Origin: CAZHGD01 sp964531735
GTDB taxonomy: Bacteria; Armatimonadota; UBA10988
DNA length: 51,634 bases
Assembly: GCA_964531735.1 (NCBI GenBank)
Contig: CAZHGD010000038.1
Span: forward strand, 1-51,634
Reading direction: 5' to 3'
The notes under the pieces were generated by a model. It was given only the letters and a program-made list of their open reading frames with translations, was not told the origin of the DNA and made no database searches. Shown here in pieces: positions 30,716 to 38,766 of the stretch (the first letter of the stretch is position 1; every line of letters begins with the position of its first letter). The translations under genes and the position numbers were made by a program.

Positions 30716-31330
30716 ATGCGTGGAATCCGGCGCGACGGCGCCTTTACTCTGATCGAGCTGCTCGTGGTCATCGCCATCATCGCCATCCTGGCGGCGATTC
30801 TGTTCCCCGTGTTCGCCAAAGCGCGTGAGAAAGCGCGGCAGTCATCGTGCTCCAGCAACCTCAAGCAGTGGGACCTGGCGGCCATGCAGTACGCGCAGGA
30901 CTATGACGAGCGCCTGCCCAAGCACGGCACCCGGTGCGCGCCCGGCGGCAACCAGCTCGATCTGTGCCAGTGGGAGAAGATGCAGCCGTACGCGAAGAAC
31001 ACGCAGATGCTGTACTGTCCGTCGAAGGCGAACATCCGCTACGGCTGGAACATCGGCATGCCCAACAACGGCACGGGCACGGCCATCGGCGAGCTGACCG
31101 CGCCGGCGTCGACGGTGCTGATGGGCGATACCGACTACACCGGCCCGTTCTTCCGTTGGCAGGCGCCGGGCACCTGCCCGACCGGTCAGGGCATCACCAA
31201 CATGGGCTGCGTCTCGCAGCGCCACAACGAGGGCTCGAACTTCGGCTTTGCCGACGGCCACGTGAAGTGGCTGTCGTACCAGTCGATGGTCGGTTCGGTG
31301 AGCAACGGCTCGGTGCGCTGGGTGCCGTAG
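30716..31330 (+). CDS. Prepilin-like protein, DUF1559-type (H-X9-DG)
   Basis: A 204-residue pseudopilin-like protein with a type IV prepilin leader: a short basic start (MRGIRRDGA) then FTLIELLVVIAIIAILAAI. A prepilin peptidase would cut before Phe and methylate it; Glu5 of the mature protein is present. The adjacent FAKAREKARQSSCSSNLKQ and YAQDYDERLP are typical of this expanded family. The C-terminus carries H-X9-DG (RHNEGSNFGFADGHVKW). Paired cysteines suggest disulfides. ATG 30716 follows GGGAGAG. Function (pilus, secretion or surface structure) is unknown; two paralogues lie at 40143-40808 and 41066-41707. Confidence 0.9.
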   Translation: MRGIRRDGAFTLIELLVVIAIIAILAAILFPVFAKAREKARQSSCSSNLKQWDLAAMQYAQDYDERLPKHGTRCAPGGNQLDLCQWEKMQPYAKNTQMLYCPSKANIRYGWNIGMPNNGTGTAIGELTAPASTVLMGDTDYTGPFFRWQAPGTCPTGQGITNMGCVSQRHNEGSNFGFADGHVKWLSYQSMVGSVSNGSVRWVP

Positions 31331-31797
31331 CACCGCCTCAGCCTTCGGCCGTGTGTGTGCTCCGGTTGGCGGGCGAGACGCCGGCGGTCCGGAGGACGAC
31401 CGCGCCGACTGAGGCCGTCGGTCGCACGAGTTGTTCAAGCGGCGGCGTGTTCGACGGCGCTGGCCATTGGTTGGCGGGCGAGACGCCCGCGGTCCGGAAG
31501 GCGACGGCGCAGGCCGAGGACGCTTACTACCGACCGGCGAGGACGCCGGTCCCACGGTCGGCCAGAGCGGACCGGCACCACGCTCAGGCGGGAGGGCGAG
31601 GTTCCTACCGAGCCGGCCGTTGGCGGGCGCCGGACCGGTGCTAAGCCAGGCCTGTGGACCACATCCGCGCCGGATCGTGTCCTGGGTCAAGGCACTCAGG
31701 CGCAGTCAGGAACGGCCGGCCCAGCAGGAGCTTCGCCCTCCCGCTCGTCGTCCGTGTGGCCCGGGTCGGCGGCGTGCCGCTGGTGGTGGCAACCGCG
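31331..31797. repeat. Intergenic region with repeated short palindromes
   Basis: No convincing gene lies in these 467 bp. Two direct copies of a roughly 40-bp unit, starting at 31364 and 31469, share ggttggcgggcgagacg followed by a ggtccgga block. Each contains a small hairpin; in the second it is the perfect GCGGGCG-aga-CGCCCGC. A related palindrome ACCGGCG-agga-CGCCGGT lies near 31533-31550, and a different one (gcgggagggcgagg / accgagccggcc) near 31588-31619. Related units occur at 49534-49614. They look like REP-type intergenic repeats between the convergent prepilin and propeller-protein genes. Confidence 0.65.
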
Positions 31798-34155
31798 CTA
31801 CGGTGTGGGTGCCTCCGGCGCCGGCGCCGGGGCCGCGGTGTCGTCCGCCGGCTCCGCGCAAGTGGCCGGTTTCGCCGGCCATTCGTCCAGGCGCAGCACG
31901 AAGCCGGCGGCGGCGATGGCCTGGATCTGTTCGGCGGCCAGGGCGTCGCCACTGAGATAGACACCACCGAAGCCGCGGACCTCATGGCCCTGGTCGCCCA
32001 CCAGGCAGAGCCAGTGGCGAGCCGCGCTGATGGTCGCGGCGGGCACCGGCACGGCCATCTGTTCGGTCAGTTCACCAGCGTGGTCGCCGCCATACACGCG
32101 GACCAGCACCTGCGGCTCCGCGTCGCCCTCCGGCGTCTGCGGCTCGACGGTCAGCGCGTAGGCAAACCACGTGCCGACCGGCTGCGTCGCCACCGCCACC
32201 TGCCGATCGGTCGGCGTGCGCCAGGCCAGCGCCAGCTTGGCTTCGCCGGCCTTCTCGCTGGCCAGCAGCAGCGCCAGGTACGGCTGGTCACGCCGCAAGG
32301 ACAGCTCGGGCGTGCGCTCGCCGATGGCTTGCAGAATGACCTTCCAGCCCGCGCCAGTCTCGAGCACGCGCCCGAATCCGCCGGCGCTGAACGCCTCGGG
32401 CGCCTGCGGCAGCAGGCCCCAGATGGCCGCCTGGTTGGCGCCCGGCATGAGGCCGCCGGCCCAGGGCTCGAAGAAGCCGGGATGCCCGCCGCACAGCAAC
32501 AGGCCGCCCGGTGCCAGGTTCTCCACCGGCGCCGCCTGGTAGCCCTCCAACGGACCGGTGACGCCGCGCCCATCGGCCAGCACCAGCGGGTTGGGCACCG
32601 GCGGCGTGGCCACGGCCGTGGTGCCGCAGGTCAGGCTGGGCCGCTCGACCACCACCACGCGACCGAGCTTGGCCGTCGGCCGGTCGGCGCGCGGGATGAT
32701 GCCAGCCAGCGTCGGGTCGGAGGCGACGTGCGTGCGGGCCATGACCGGGTTGTCCAGGTCGAGCTGCGCTTCACAGCGGGTGGGCGACAGCAAGGTCAGG
32801 CGCAGGCGGATCTCCGCGTCGGCGGCGAGTGGGTCGCGCAGGCTGACCCGGCGACCGCCGGTGCTCAGGCCGAGGTAGGCGCCGCGGCCCTCGTTGACCA
32901 GTTGGATGGCCGCGATGGAGACCAGGTCGCAGGTGGCGAACCCGAGCAGATCGAGCACGCCGACGTCGCTGGGCAGTTCGGCCAGGCGCACCGTGGCCGA
33001 CAGCGCCATGGGATAGAGCGCGCCGTCGAGATGCGACAGCAGCAGTCCGTCCTGCGAGTTGGCCTTGACCCATTCGCCCTCGTCGCCCACGTCGTCGTGG
33101 CCGAACGGCACCAGCGCCGGCTCCTCCACCCAGGCGGTGAAGCCTTCCTTGGTGCGGACGGCGGTGCAGTTGGTGTCGTGGTAGTTGTGCGTCTCGTTGT
33201 CACCGTGGCGCTCGCCGATATGGAGCGTGTCGTCGGTGGGATCGACCACGGCGGCGACATAGCTGAAAGCGTGTAGCGGCAGCCGGTCCGAGGCGACCAC
33301 GCGCAGCAGGCGCCAGCGTGACAGGTCCGGCTCGGTGGCGTGCCACAGGCAGAGCGTGTTGCGGAAGCCGGTGCTGGTGCGCGCCGGGTGCCCGTTGGCC
33401 AGCAGGTACCAGTCGTCGCTGTCGGCCGCCTGGAAGATCTCGGGCTTGCTCTGGTTGTGGACACCTTGCACCAGTCCCAGCCAGTCCCAGCCGACGCCGT
33501 TCCAGCGGGCGCGGCCCAGCCGGTTGTAGGCCGGCAGGCGCAGGAAGTTGTAGAGCTGGCCGTCGGGCGCGCTGATCAGGTTGCCTTCCAGGGCGCCGCA
33601 GTGGCTGCAGGTGGGGAAGACGGTCCAGGGCACGCGGTTCTGCACCAGCGTCCAGCTCGCCGGGCGGCGCAGGTCGCTGGTCAGGTCGGCCACGATGGCG
33701 CCATAGCTGTAGCTGCCCCAGAGCCGCGTCTGCTGGATCTCGAACGGCACGAACAGCTTGCCGTCGTGAATGGTCCAGGGCGTACTGCCGGCGTGGAAGT
33801 CGGCGCCGCCGAACAACTCGAACGGCCCTTGCCACTCGTCGTGGCCGGCGCTCCAGTAGAGCTCGATGCTCCGCGGGTGGCTGCGTTGGTGCACGCCGAT
33901 GACCAGCGTCAGGCCCTGGTCGGGCAGGTGGATCAGGTGCGCGTGCATGGCCGCGTCGAACTCGGCCACGCGCTGCCAGGCGTCGTCGCGCCGGCGCGCC
34001 AGGGCGATGGCGAAGTCCTCGCCGAAGGTGTCCCAGAGCAGCAGCAGCCCGTCGTCGTCGATGGCCCAGTCGGGGTTGGAGTAGTACCGCCGCGCCGGGT
34101 CCGGCGAGCGGAAGGCAATCTCGGCGGGCACGTGGCCGACGATGGGCAGATCCAT
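31798..34155 (-). CDS. Large putative beta-propeller / lectin-like protein, probably carbohydrate-active
   Basis: A 785-residue protein without a recognisable signal peptide. The first 420 residues look like a sialidase- or GH43-type beta-propeller made of repeated strand-turn units (YYSNPDWAIDDDGLLLLWDTFGE, PWTIHDGKLFVPFEIQ, EGNLISAPDGQLYNFLRLP, KPEIFQAADSDDWYLLANG). The C-terminal 300 residues look like one or two concanavalin/LamG-type sandwiches, ending in a Pro/Ala-rich tail. I cannot assign a family or catalytic residues. ATG 34155 with GAGGTG upstream is preferred; the longer frame adds about 100 residues of Pro/Arg-rich extension. Confidence 0.65.
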   Translation of the reverse strand: MDLPIVGHVPAEIAFRSPDPARRYYSNPDWAIDDDGLLLLWDTFGEDFAIALARRRDDAWQRVAEFDAAMHAHLIHLPDQGLTLVIGVHQRSHPRSIELYWSAGHDEWQGPFELFGGADFHAGSTPWTIHDGKLFVPFEIQQTRLWGSYSYGAIVADLTSDLRRPASWTLVQNRVPWTVFPTCSHCGALEGNLISAPDGQLYNFLRLPAYNRLGRARWNGVGWDWLGLVQGVHNQSKPEIFQAADSDDWYLLANGHPARTSTGFRNTLCLWHATEPDLSRWRLLRVVASDRLPLHAFSYVAAVVDPTDDTLHIGERHGDNETHNYHDTNCTAVRTKEGFTAWVEEPALVPFGHDDVGDEGEWVKANSQDGLLLSHLDGALYPMALSATVRLAELPSDVGVLDLLGFATCDLVSIAAIQLVNEGRGAYLGLSTGGRRVSLRDPLAADAEIRLRLTLLSPTRCEAQLDLDNPVMARTHVASDPTLAGIIPRADRPTAKLGRVVVVERPSLTCGTTAVATPPVPNPLVLADGRGVTGPLEGYQAAPVENLAPGGLLLCGGHPGFFEPWAGGLMPGANQAAIWGLLPQAPEAFSAGGFGRVLETGAGWKVILQAIGERTPELSLRRDQPYLALLLASEKAGEAKLALAWRTPTDRQVAVATQPVGTWFAYALTVEPQTPEGDAEPQVLVRVYGGDHAGELTEQMAVPVPAATISAARHWLCLVGDQGHEVRGFGGVYLSGDALAAEQIQAIAAAGFVLRLDEWPAKPATCAEPADDTAAPAPAPEAPTP

Positions 34156-34514
34156 GGCACACCTCGCGCCGAGAGCCTTCGGCGCCGGTGGAGTGGGTCC
34201 TGCCGGCGGACGGCGCGCCAGGCCACGCTGCGTTGGTGGCGCGGCTGTTGGCAGCCAACAGACCAGTCCACTACAGTAACCGCTGTCCACAAGGGCGTCG
34301 GCCGCGCCAGGGGGCGATGGGACGGCAAGGAGTTGGACCACGCGCTGCCGCGCCAGCCGGCTCAGTGCCGGCTCGGCCGTCTGGCCGACCGGCTCAGCCG
34401 GTTGCTGGCGAGGCGCGCGTCGGGTACCATCGTCTGGACGTGGCTGGCCGAATTGCACGCTGGCACCTGCCGGCCCAGCACGCTACGGGCGGCCGGCCCT
34501 GGAGCACCGAGCAC
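34156..34514. other. Intergenic region without a recognised gene
   Basis: This 359-bp stretch separates two divergent genes. The open frame running through it into the next gene lacks a plausible start and has a Pro/Arg-rich shadow-like composition. The only signal I see is the promoter at 34402-34430. Confidence 0.5.
34402..34430 (+). promoter_or_regulatory. Sigma70-type promoter of the small membrane protein gene
   Basis: TTGCTG (34402-34407), 17-bp spacer and TACCAT (34425-34430). A GTG at 34440, nine bases after the -10 box and in frame with the downstream gene, could give a near-leaderless start; ATG 34515 is the alternative. Confidence 0.5.
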
Positions 34515-35525
34515 ATGGGCGATTTCCTGGCGTCGTTGTACGACGGCGAAGCCGAGGTCGGCCGCGCCGAGACGTATGGCGGGGCGCGTGGTGTGGCCAA
34601 CCGGATGGCGCTGGTCGCGCAGAAGACCGCCTACATCTACCGTGATGCCAGGGGCACCTTCACCATCACCACCGTCTCCACCGCAGAGGCTGGCTGGCAG
34701 CTTGCCCGTGCGGTGCAGCCCGGACGGCGCAAACGCAGACGGTGGTTGCACAACGTCGGCGTGGCCGTGCCGAGCTTGCTGATCGTGGCCTCCGTCGTGC
34801 TGGATGTGGCGATCATGCCGCCGCCGGAGGGTGGTGGTGCTGGGATGGAGCCTGCTGCCGCACCGCTACGCTACACCTTGACAATGCTGGCGTGCGCGCT
34901 TGCCGCGGGCGCAGCGCTCTGCGTGGCCGTCGTCGTCTGCCTGCTCGCGCGAGAAGGCGACCGCACCAATGCCTGGGGAGTTGGCCTCCTGTTTGGGTTG
35001 ACCACGGCGTTTGCCGGAGTGTATCCGGCCCTGACCATTTCGCCTTGCCGGTACATGGCACAGAACGCCGCCTGGCTGGCCGCTGAGATGCCACGCTACC
35101 AAGCACTGTACGAGGCGGCCAGGCGCTTGGCCGGTGCGCCGGTGCCGGCGGCGAAGCCGAACGGCGGCGCCAACTTGGTGCTGCTGCAGCCAAGCAAGGC
35201 CGACTTGAGGATGGTTGACCTGGCCCAGGCCGGTCTGTCCTTCGAGTACCTGGCCAGATCGCCGGAGGCCGTCAAGGTCCTTGTGTTCTACCAGGCGACC
35301 GCGGCAGATACCGACAAAGGGACGCCGGCACAAGTGCGGCTTCAGGCAATCAGTGTCGACTCCGGCCGGAGCGTCGGCGAGCGGACCTTGTCGGGCTACA
35401 TCAAGTCCAACTGGGAGTACCACGGCTCGTATGAGACCAGGAAGGCTACGGTCGCCAACTTCAGTGCGTGGCCTGTTCCGACCGCAGAGGTCGACCGTGC
35501 CATCGCAGAGCTGAGCGGGAACTGA
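34515..35525 (+). CDS. Membrane protein of unknown function with two TM segments
   Basis: A 336-residue protein. About 75 residues of cytosolic N-terminus with a basic stretch (GRRKRRRW) precede a hydrophobic segment (VGVAVPSLLIVASVVLDVAIM). A second long hydrophobic region follows (YTLTMLACALAAGAALCVAVVV, possibly continuing through LLFGLTTAFAGVYPAL). The C-terminal 150 residues form a soluble domain (VKVLVFYQAT, RLQAISVDSGRSVGERTL). No family is recognised. ATG 34515 has GGAG 10 nt upstream; in-frame GTG 34440 next to the promoter would add 25 residues. Its stop is 14 bp from that of the convergent mannosidase gene. Confidence 0.65.
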   Translation: MGDFLASLYDGEAEVGRAETYGGARGVANRMALVAQKTAYIYRDARGTFTITTVSTAEAGWQLARAVQPGRRKRRRWLHNVGVAVPSLLIVASVVLDVAIMPPPEGGGAGMEPAAAPLRYTLTMLACALAAGAALCVAVVVCLLAREGDRTNAWGVGLLFGLTTAFAGVYPALTISPCRYMAQNAAWLAAEMPRYQALYEAARRLAGAPVPAAKPNGGANLVLLQPSKADLRMVDLAQAGLSFEYLARSPEAVKVLVFYQATAADTDKGTPAQVRLQAISVDSGRSVGERTLSGYIKSNWEYHGSYETRKATVANFSAWPVPTAEVDRAIAELSGN

Positions 35526-35539
35526 GTTGCTTCGGCCGC

Positions 35540-38503
35540 TCAGGCCGACGGCTCGATCAGCAGGCTGATCAGCTCATACGGAGCGAATGCGACCTCGTCG
35601 GTCACCAGCCGCTCGACTGGTCGCCCGAGCAGATCGACCGCCCGCGCGGTGTAGCCCTCGGCCAGCTCCAGTCGGGCGGTGCCGCGCCGTCCGAGCGTCT
35701 CATGGAGCCGCAGCACCCAGCGCCCGTCGCCCAGCGGCTGGGCCCACGACGGCAGCAGCGAATCGCCGCCGTGCAGGCCGCGGAAGGCGGTGCTGACCGC
35801 CGGGCCGGCGTAGGCCAGCGGTGGTGTGAACAGCAGGTCGGCCAGCGCCGCCGGCTGTTCCGCGCGCGGGTTGAGCGCGCTGTAGTGACCGATGGCCAGC
35901 CGGATGTGGTGGCGGCCGATGTCCGACACGGGGTGGTCCGCCTGCGTGTGCCGGATCGCCTGGTGCAGGCCCTCGTTGGTGATGGCAGCGCTGCGTACCA
36001 GGCTGAGCTGCAGGTTGCCCTGGTGGCAGGTGAACCCGTACTTGGCCTCGGTGATCAGCATCAGGCCGGCCAGTTCGGTGTCGTCGCAGACGGCCACCCA
36101 GCGGCTGGCGCAGACCTCCCACTGTGCCTCGTCGCGCTCCTTGCCCGGCTGCTGCCCGCGCAGGACGCTACCGAACGGGTGGCCGAAGCGGGCGTTGACG
36201 CCTTGGTAGGCCGTCGGGAAGTGGGCCTTGAGCAGCGCGTGGTGGTCCTGCCAGTCGACGTCGTATGCCATCTCCAGGACCGGACTGCCGGCTTCGAGCC
36301 GATAGCGCACCACCACGCGGCTGCCCTCGGTCAGGCGCCGCTCGAACCGCAGCACGCCGCAGGTGGCGCTGCCGTCCTCGATGCTACCCACGGCGGCGGG
36401 CTCGATGAAGTGGCCGTTGGCCAGCGTCGAGCGGTCGATGTCCCAGGCGGCGTAGTTGTGCGGATGGTCCGGGTAGACCGCCAAGTCGCCGAGCGGCGCC
36501 GCCAAAGCGACCTGTTGTCCCCGCACGCCAAGCGCGGTGACGCGCCCGGCGGCATCGAACTCGGCCCGCACCACGCCGTTGTCGAGGCAGTCCAGGCCGG
36601 TCTGCACCGGCGCCGCGGCGATGGGCGTCAGCGACGACACCGGCGCCCCGCTCAGCGGCGGCAGCTCGCGCCCCTGCCAGATGCGCGGCAGCGGCAGCGG
36701 GTTGAACCAGGCGGGTTCGTCGGTGGTGCCCAACTCGGCCACGGCGTCGCCCAGCGCGGTCTCGGCGAGCTGGTTCAGCTCCGCCGCGCCCTCGTCGTAG
36801 ACCTCGTGGATGGAGCTGCCCGGAATGTAGTCGTGGAACTGCGCGAAGACCAGACGCTCCCACGGGTGCGCGTCGACCGGCTGACCGCCGAGCGCGCAGC
36901 GCGCGGCTTCGTGGGCTTGCAGCGCCCGCTCCAGCCCGCGGAAGGCGGCCTTGACGTGACTGTGCGTGGTCATCACGCCGCGGTGGTATTCCAGGTACAG
37001 CTCGCCGCGCCAGGTGGGCAACTGCTCGCCGACGGTGGCGAGGTCGGCGAAGTAGTCCTCAATCAGGCCCCATTGCGTGCGCGGCATGGAGGTCAGGTCG
37101 GCCAGCCGCCGGGCGCGTTCGCACATGACCTCGGTCACGCCGCCGCCGCCGTCACCGAAGCCGGTCGGCGCCAGGAACGCGTCGTGGACGTCGGACTGCC
37201 GGTAGCCCAGCGCGCCGGCCTTCAGCTCGCTGGGACTGGTCATGCCGTTGTAGCCGAAGTCCTGGGTGACGTGCGCGATGACCTCGCTGCCGTCATGGCC
37301 CTGCCAGCGGAAGCTGCTGAAGGGGAAGCGGTTGACCGAGCACCAGGTGAGCTTGGTGGTGAAGAAGTAGTCGACGCCGGTCTGCTTCATGATCTGCGGC
37401 AGGCAGGCCGTGTAGCCGAACACGTCGGGCAGCCAGAGCACCTTGGCCGGCTCGCCGCCGCGCAGGCGGGCGTAGTGCTGTTGGCCGATCACCAGGCCGC
37501 GCGCCAGCGCCTCGCCACAGGCGAGCTGCGTGTCGGATTCGACATAGCTGGCACCGGTGGCCTCCCACTGGCCGGCGGCGATCAGCGACTTGATGCGCTC
37601 AAGCAGTCCAGGCGCGCGCTGCGCCACCGCCTGGTAGCCGGCCGGCTGCGTGAAGTTGAAGCGGAACTCGGGGTAGAGGTCCATCAGCCGCGTCATGCTG
37701 GCGAAGGTGTGCGTACACTTGAACGTGCCGGCCTTCTCGGGCCACAGCCAGACGAGGTCGATGTGCGCGTGGCCGGTCAGGACGCAGCGCAAGGCCAGCG
37801 GGTCGGTGCGGAACTCGGCGAAGATGCCGTCGAGGGCCTGCTGCAAGGCCGGCAGCCCGTCGCGGTCGAAGGCGCTGATGGCCTCGTCGAGCCGGCGCAA
37901 CATACGGCGGAAGAGCACTGACGAGCGCTCGACGGGCGGGATGTAGCCGAACCCGCCGCCGTAGATGGAGCCGGGCGGGAACAGCGCCTTGTGCTCCTCG
38001 GCCAGCAGGTCGTAGAGCAGTTGCAGGTCGCAGTTGGCCTGCCAGGCCGCGTCGTCGCGGTCGAGCAGCACCGCGCCGTGGCAGCGGCAGCCCTGGCCGG
38101 CCACCAGACCCGGATCGGAGCACATGGACTCGATCCAGACGGTGCGGCAGCCGGCGGGCAGGCGGCAGTACTGGTGCGGCCCGTCGAAGCCGTAGTAGGG
38201 CACACCGTCGACGTACAGCGTCGATTCGCCCTGATCGTGCCAGTGCAGGTAGCGGCCACCGGCGCCGCCGGGCAGCTCGAGGCGGAACCACATCTGGTCC
38301 CAGAGCTGGCCCCAGCAGAAGCTGTCGCCGACGGACGTCAGCGGCAGCGACTGGGCCTGTTGCCAGGTGAGGTGCGCGATAGACGGTTCGCTGTGGGCCA
38401 CGGCGACCGGGGTGGCCCCGGACCAGACGCGGCCGCGCAGGCGGCCGAGGGCTTCGGCGACGCGGCCGGGCACGAGCTGCATGAACGGGTTGGCGGGGAG
38501 CAT
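35540..38503 (-). CDS. Alpha-mannosidase, glycoside hydrolase family 38
   Basis: A 987-residue zinc-dependent retaining glycosidase that removes alpha-linked mannose. The N-terminal 230 residues form the leader domain. The catalytic domain begins with GHAHIDLVWLWP (zinc ligands His247 and Asp249) and carries WLPDVFGYTACLPQI with nucleophile Asp360 (also a zinc ligand). Later come EYHRGVMTTHSHVK and FAQFHDYIPGSSIHEVYDE, typical of the GH38 helical bundle. The last 350 residues are the C-terminal beta domains. No signal peptide is seen, so it is probably cytosolic and acts on imported oligosaccharides. ATG 38503 with GAGG 8 nt upstream is preferred. Confidence 0.92.
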   Translation of the reverse strand: MLPANPFMQLVPGRVAEALGRLRGRVWSGATPVAVAHSEPSIAHLTWQQAQSLPLTSVGDSFCWGQLWDQMWFRLELPGGAGGRYLHWHDQGESTLYVDGVPYYGFDGPHQYCRLPAGCRTVWIESMCSDPGLVAGQGCRCHGAVLLDRDDAAWQANCDLQLLYDLLAEEHKALFPPGSIYGGGFGYIPPVERSSVLFRRMLRRLDEAISAFDRDGLPALQQALDGIFAEFRTDPLALRCVLTGHAHIDLVWLWPEKAGTFKCTHTFASMTRLMDLYPEFRFNFTQPAGYQAVAQRAPGLLERIKSLIAAGQWEATGASYVESDTQLACGEALARGLVIGQQHYARLRGGEPAKVLWLPDVFGYTACLPQIMKQTGVDYFFTTKLTWCSVNRFPFSSFRWQGHDGSEVIAHVTQDFGYNGMTSPSELKAGALGYRQSDVHDAFLAPTGFGDGGGGVTEVMCERARRLADLTSMPRTQWGLIEDYFADLATVGEQLPTWRGELYLEYHRGVMTTHSHVKAAFRGLERALQAHEAARCALGGQPVDAHPWERLVFAQFHDYIPGSSIHEVYDEGAAELNQLAETALGDAVAELGTTDEPAWFNPLPLPRIWQGRELPPLSGAPVSSLTPIAAAPVQTGLDCLDNGVVRAEFDAAGRVTALGVRGQQVALAAPLGDLAVYPDHPHNYAAWDIDRSTLANGHFIEPAAVGSIEDGSATCGVLRFERRLTEGSRVVVRYRLEAGSPVLEMAYDVDWQDHHALLKAHFPTAYQGVNARFGHPFGSVLRGQQPGKERDEAQWEVCASRWVAVCDDTELAGLMLITEAKYGFTCHQGNLQLSLVRSAAITNEGLHQAIRHTQADHPVSDIGRHHIRLAIGHYSALNPRAEQPAALADLLFTPPLAYAGPAVSTAFRGLHGGDSLLPSWAQPLGDGRWVLRLHETLGRRGTARLELAEGYTARAVDLLGRPVERLVTDEVAFAPYELISLLIEPSA

Positions 38504-38590
38504 ATCGGGTACCTCAGTGGCTTGGTCGCGGCCGGATTGGCCGAGCGAACCGGCTTCGGCAACCGGCTGCGGAATCCTCTCGGGCGACCC

Positions 38591-38619
38591 TTGCATGAGG
38601 TCGGCCCGCGTGCTATAAC
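38591..38619 (+). promoter_or_regulatory. Sigma70-type promoter of the small gene and purA (leaderless)
   Basis: TTGCAT (38591-38596), 17-bp spacer and TATAAC (38614-38619). Six bases separate the -10 box from TTG 38626, the first codon of a short open frame, exactly the spacing seen at kdsA. Confidence 0.68.
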
Positions 38620-38625
38620 CACCCT

Positions 38626-38766
38626 TTGGAACCGTCCGAGCTTCCCATCTGGGTGCGGATCACCGACGACAACGATGTCACGACCGGTCGGAAAAAGGCA
38701 AAACTCGGACGCAGCCTGGATCCCGAGGCGCTGACCTCGGCTACGGTCGTGACAGGGAGCAGGTGA
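38626..38766 (+). CDS. Probable leaderless 46-residue protein upstream of and coupled to purA
   Basis: An open frame of 46 codons starts with TTG at the predicted transcription start and ends with TGA 38764-38766, which overlaps the purA ATG by one base (TGATG). There is no Shine-Dalgarno sequence before it, as expected for a leaderless message. About three quarters of its codons end in G or C, consistent with coding. The peptide begins MEPSELPIWVRITDDND, has a basic centre (GRKKAKLGR) and no membrane segment. I recognise no family. It could be a real small protein or a leader that couples translation into purA. Confidence 0.55.
   Translation: MEPSELPIWVRITDDNDVTTGRKKAKLGRSLDPEALTSATVVTGSR

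Noticed and set aside
34188..34514. N-terminal extension of the small membrane protein gene
   Set aside because: Most of it is Pro/Arg-rich shadow sequence upstream of the promoter at 34402-34430; at most the part after GTG 34440 could be translated.
35468..37921. An 817-codon plus-strand frame opposite the GH38 gene
   Set aside because: It is a compositional shadow; the minus strand encodes an intact GH38 enzyme with catalytic residues.
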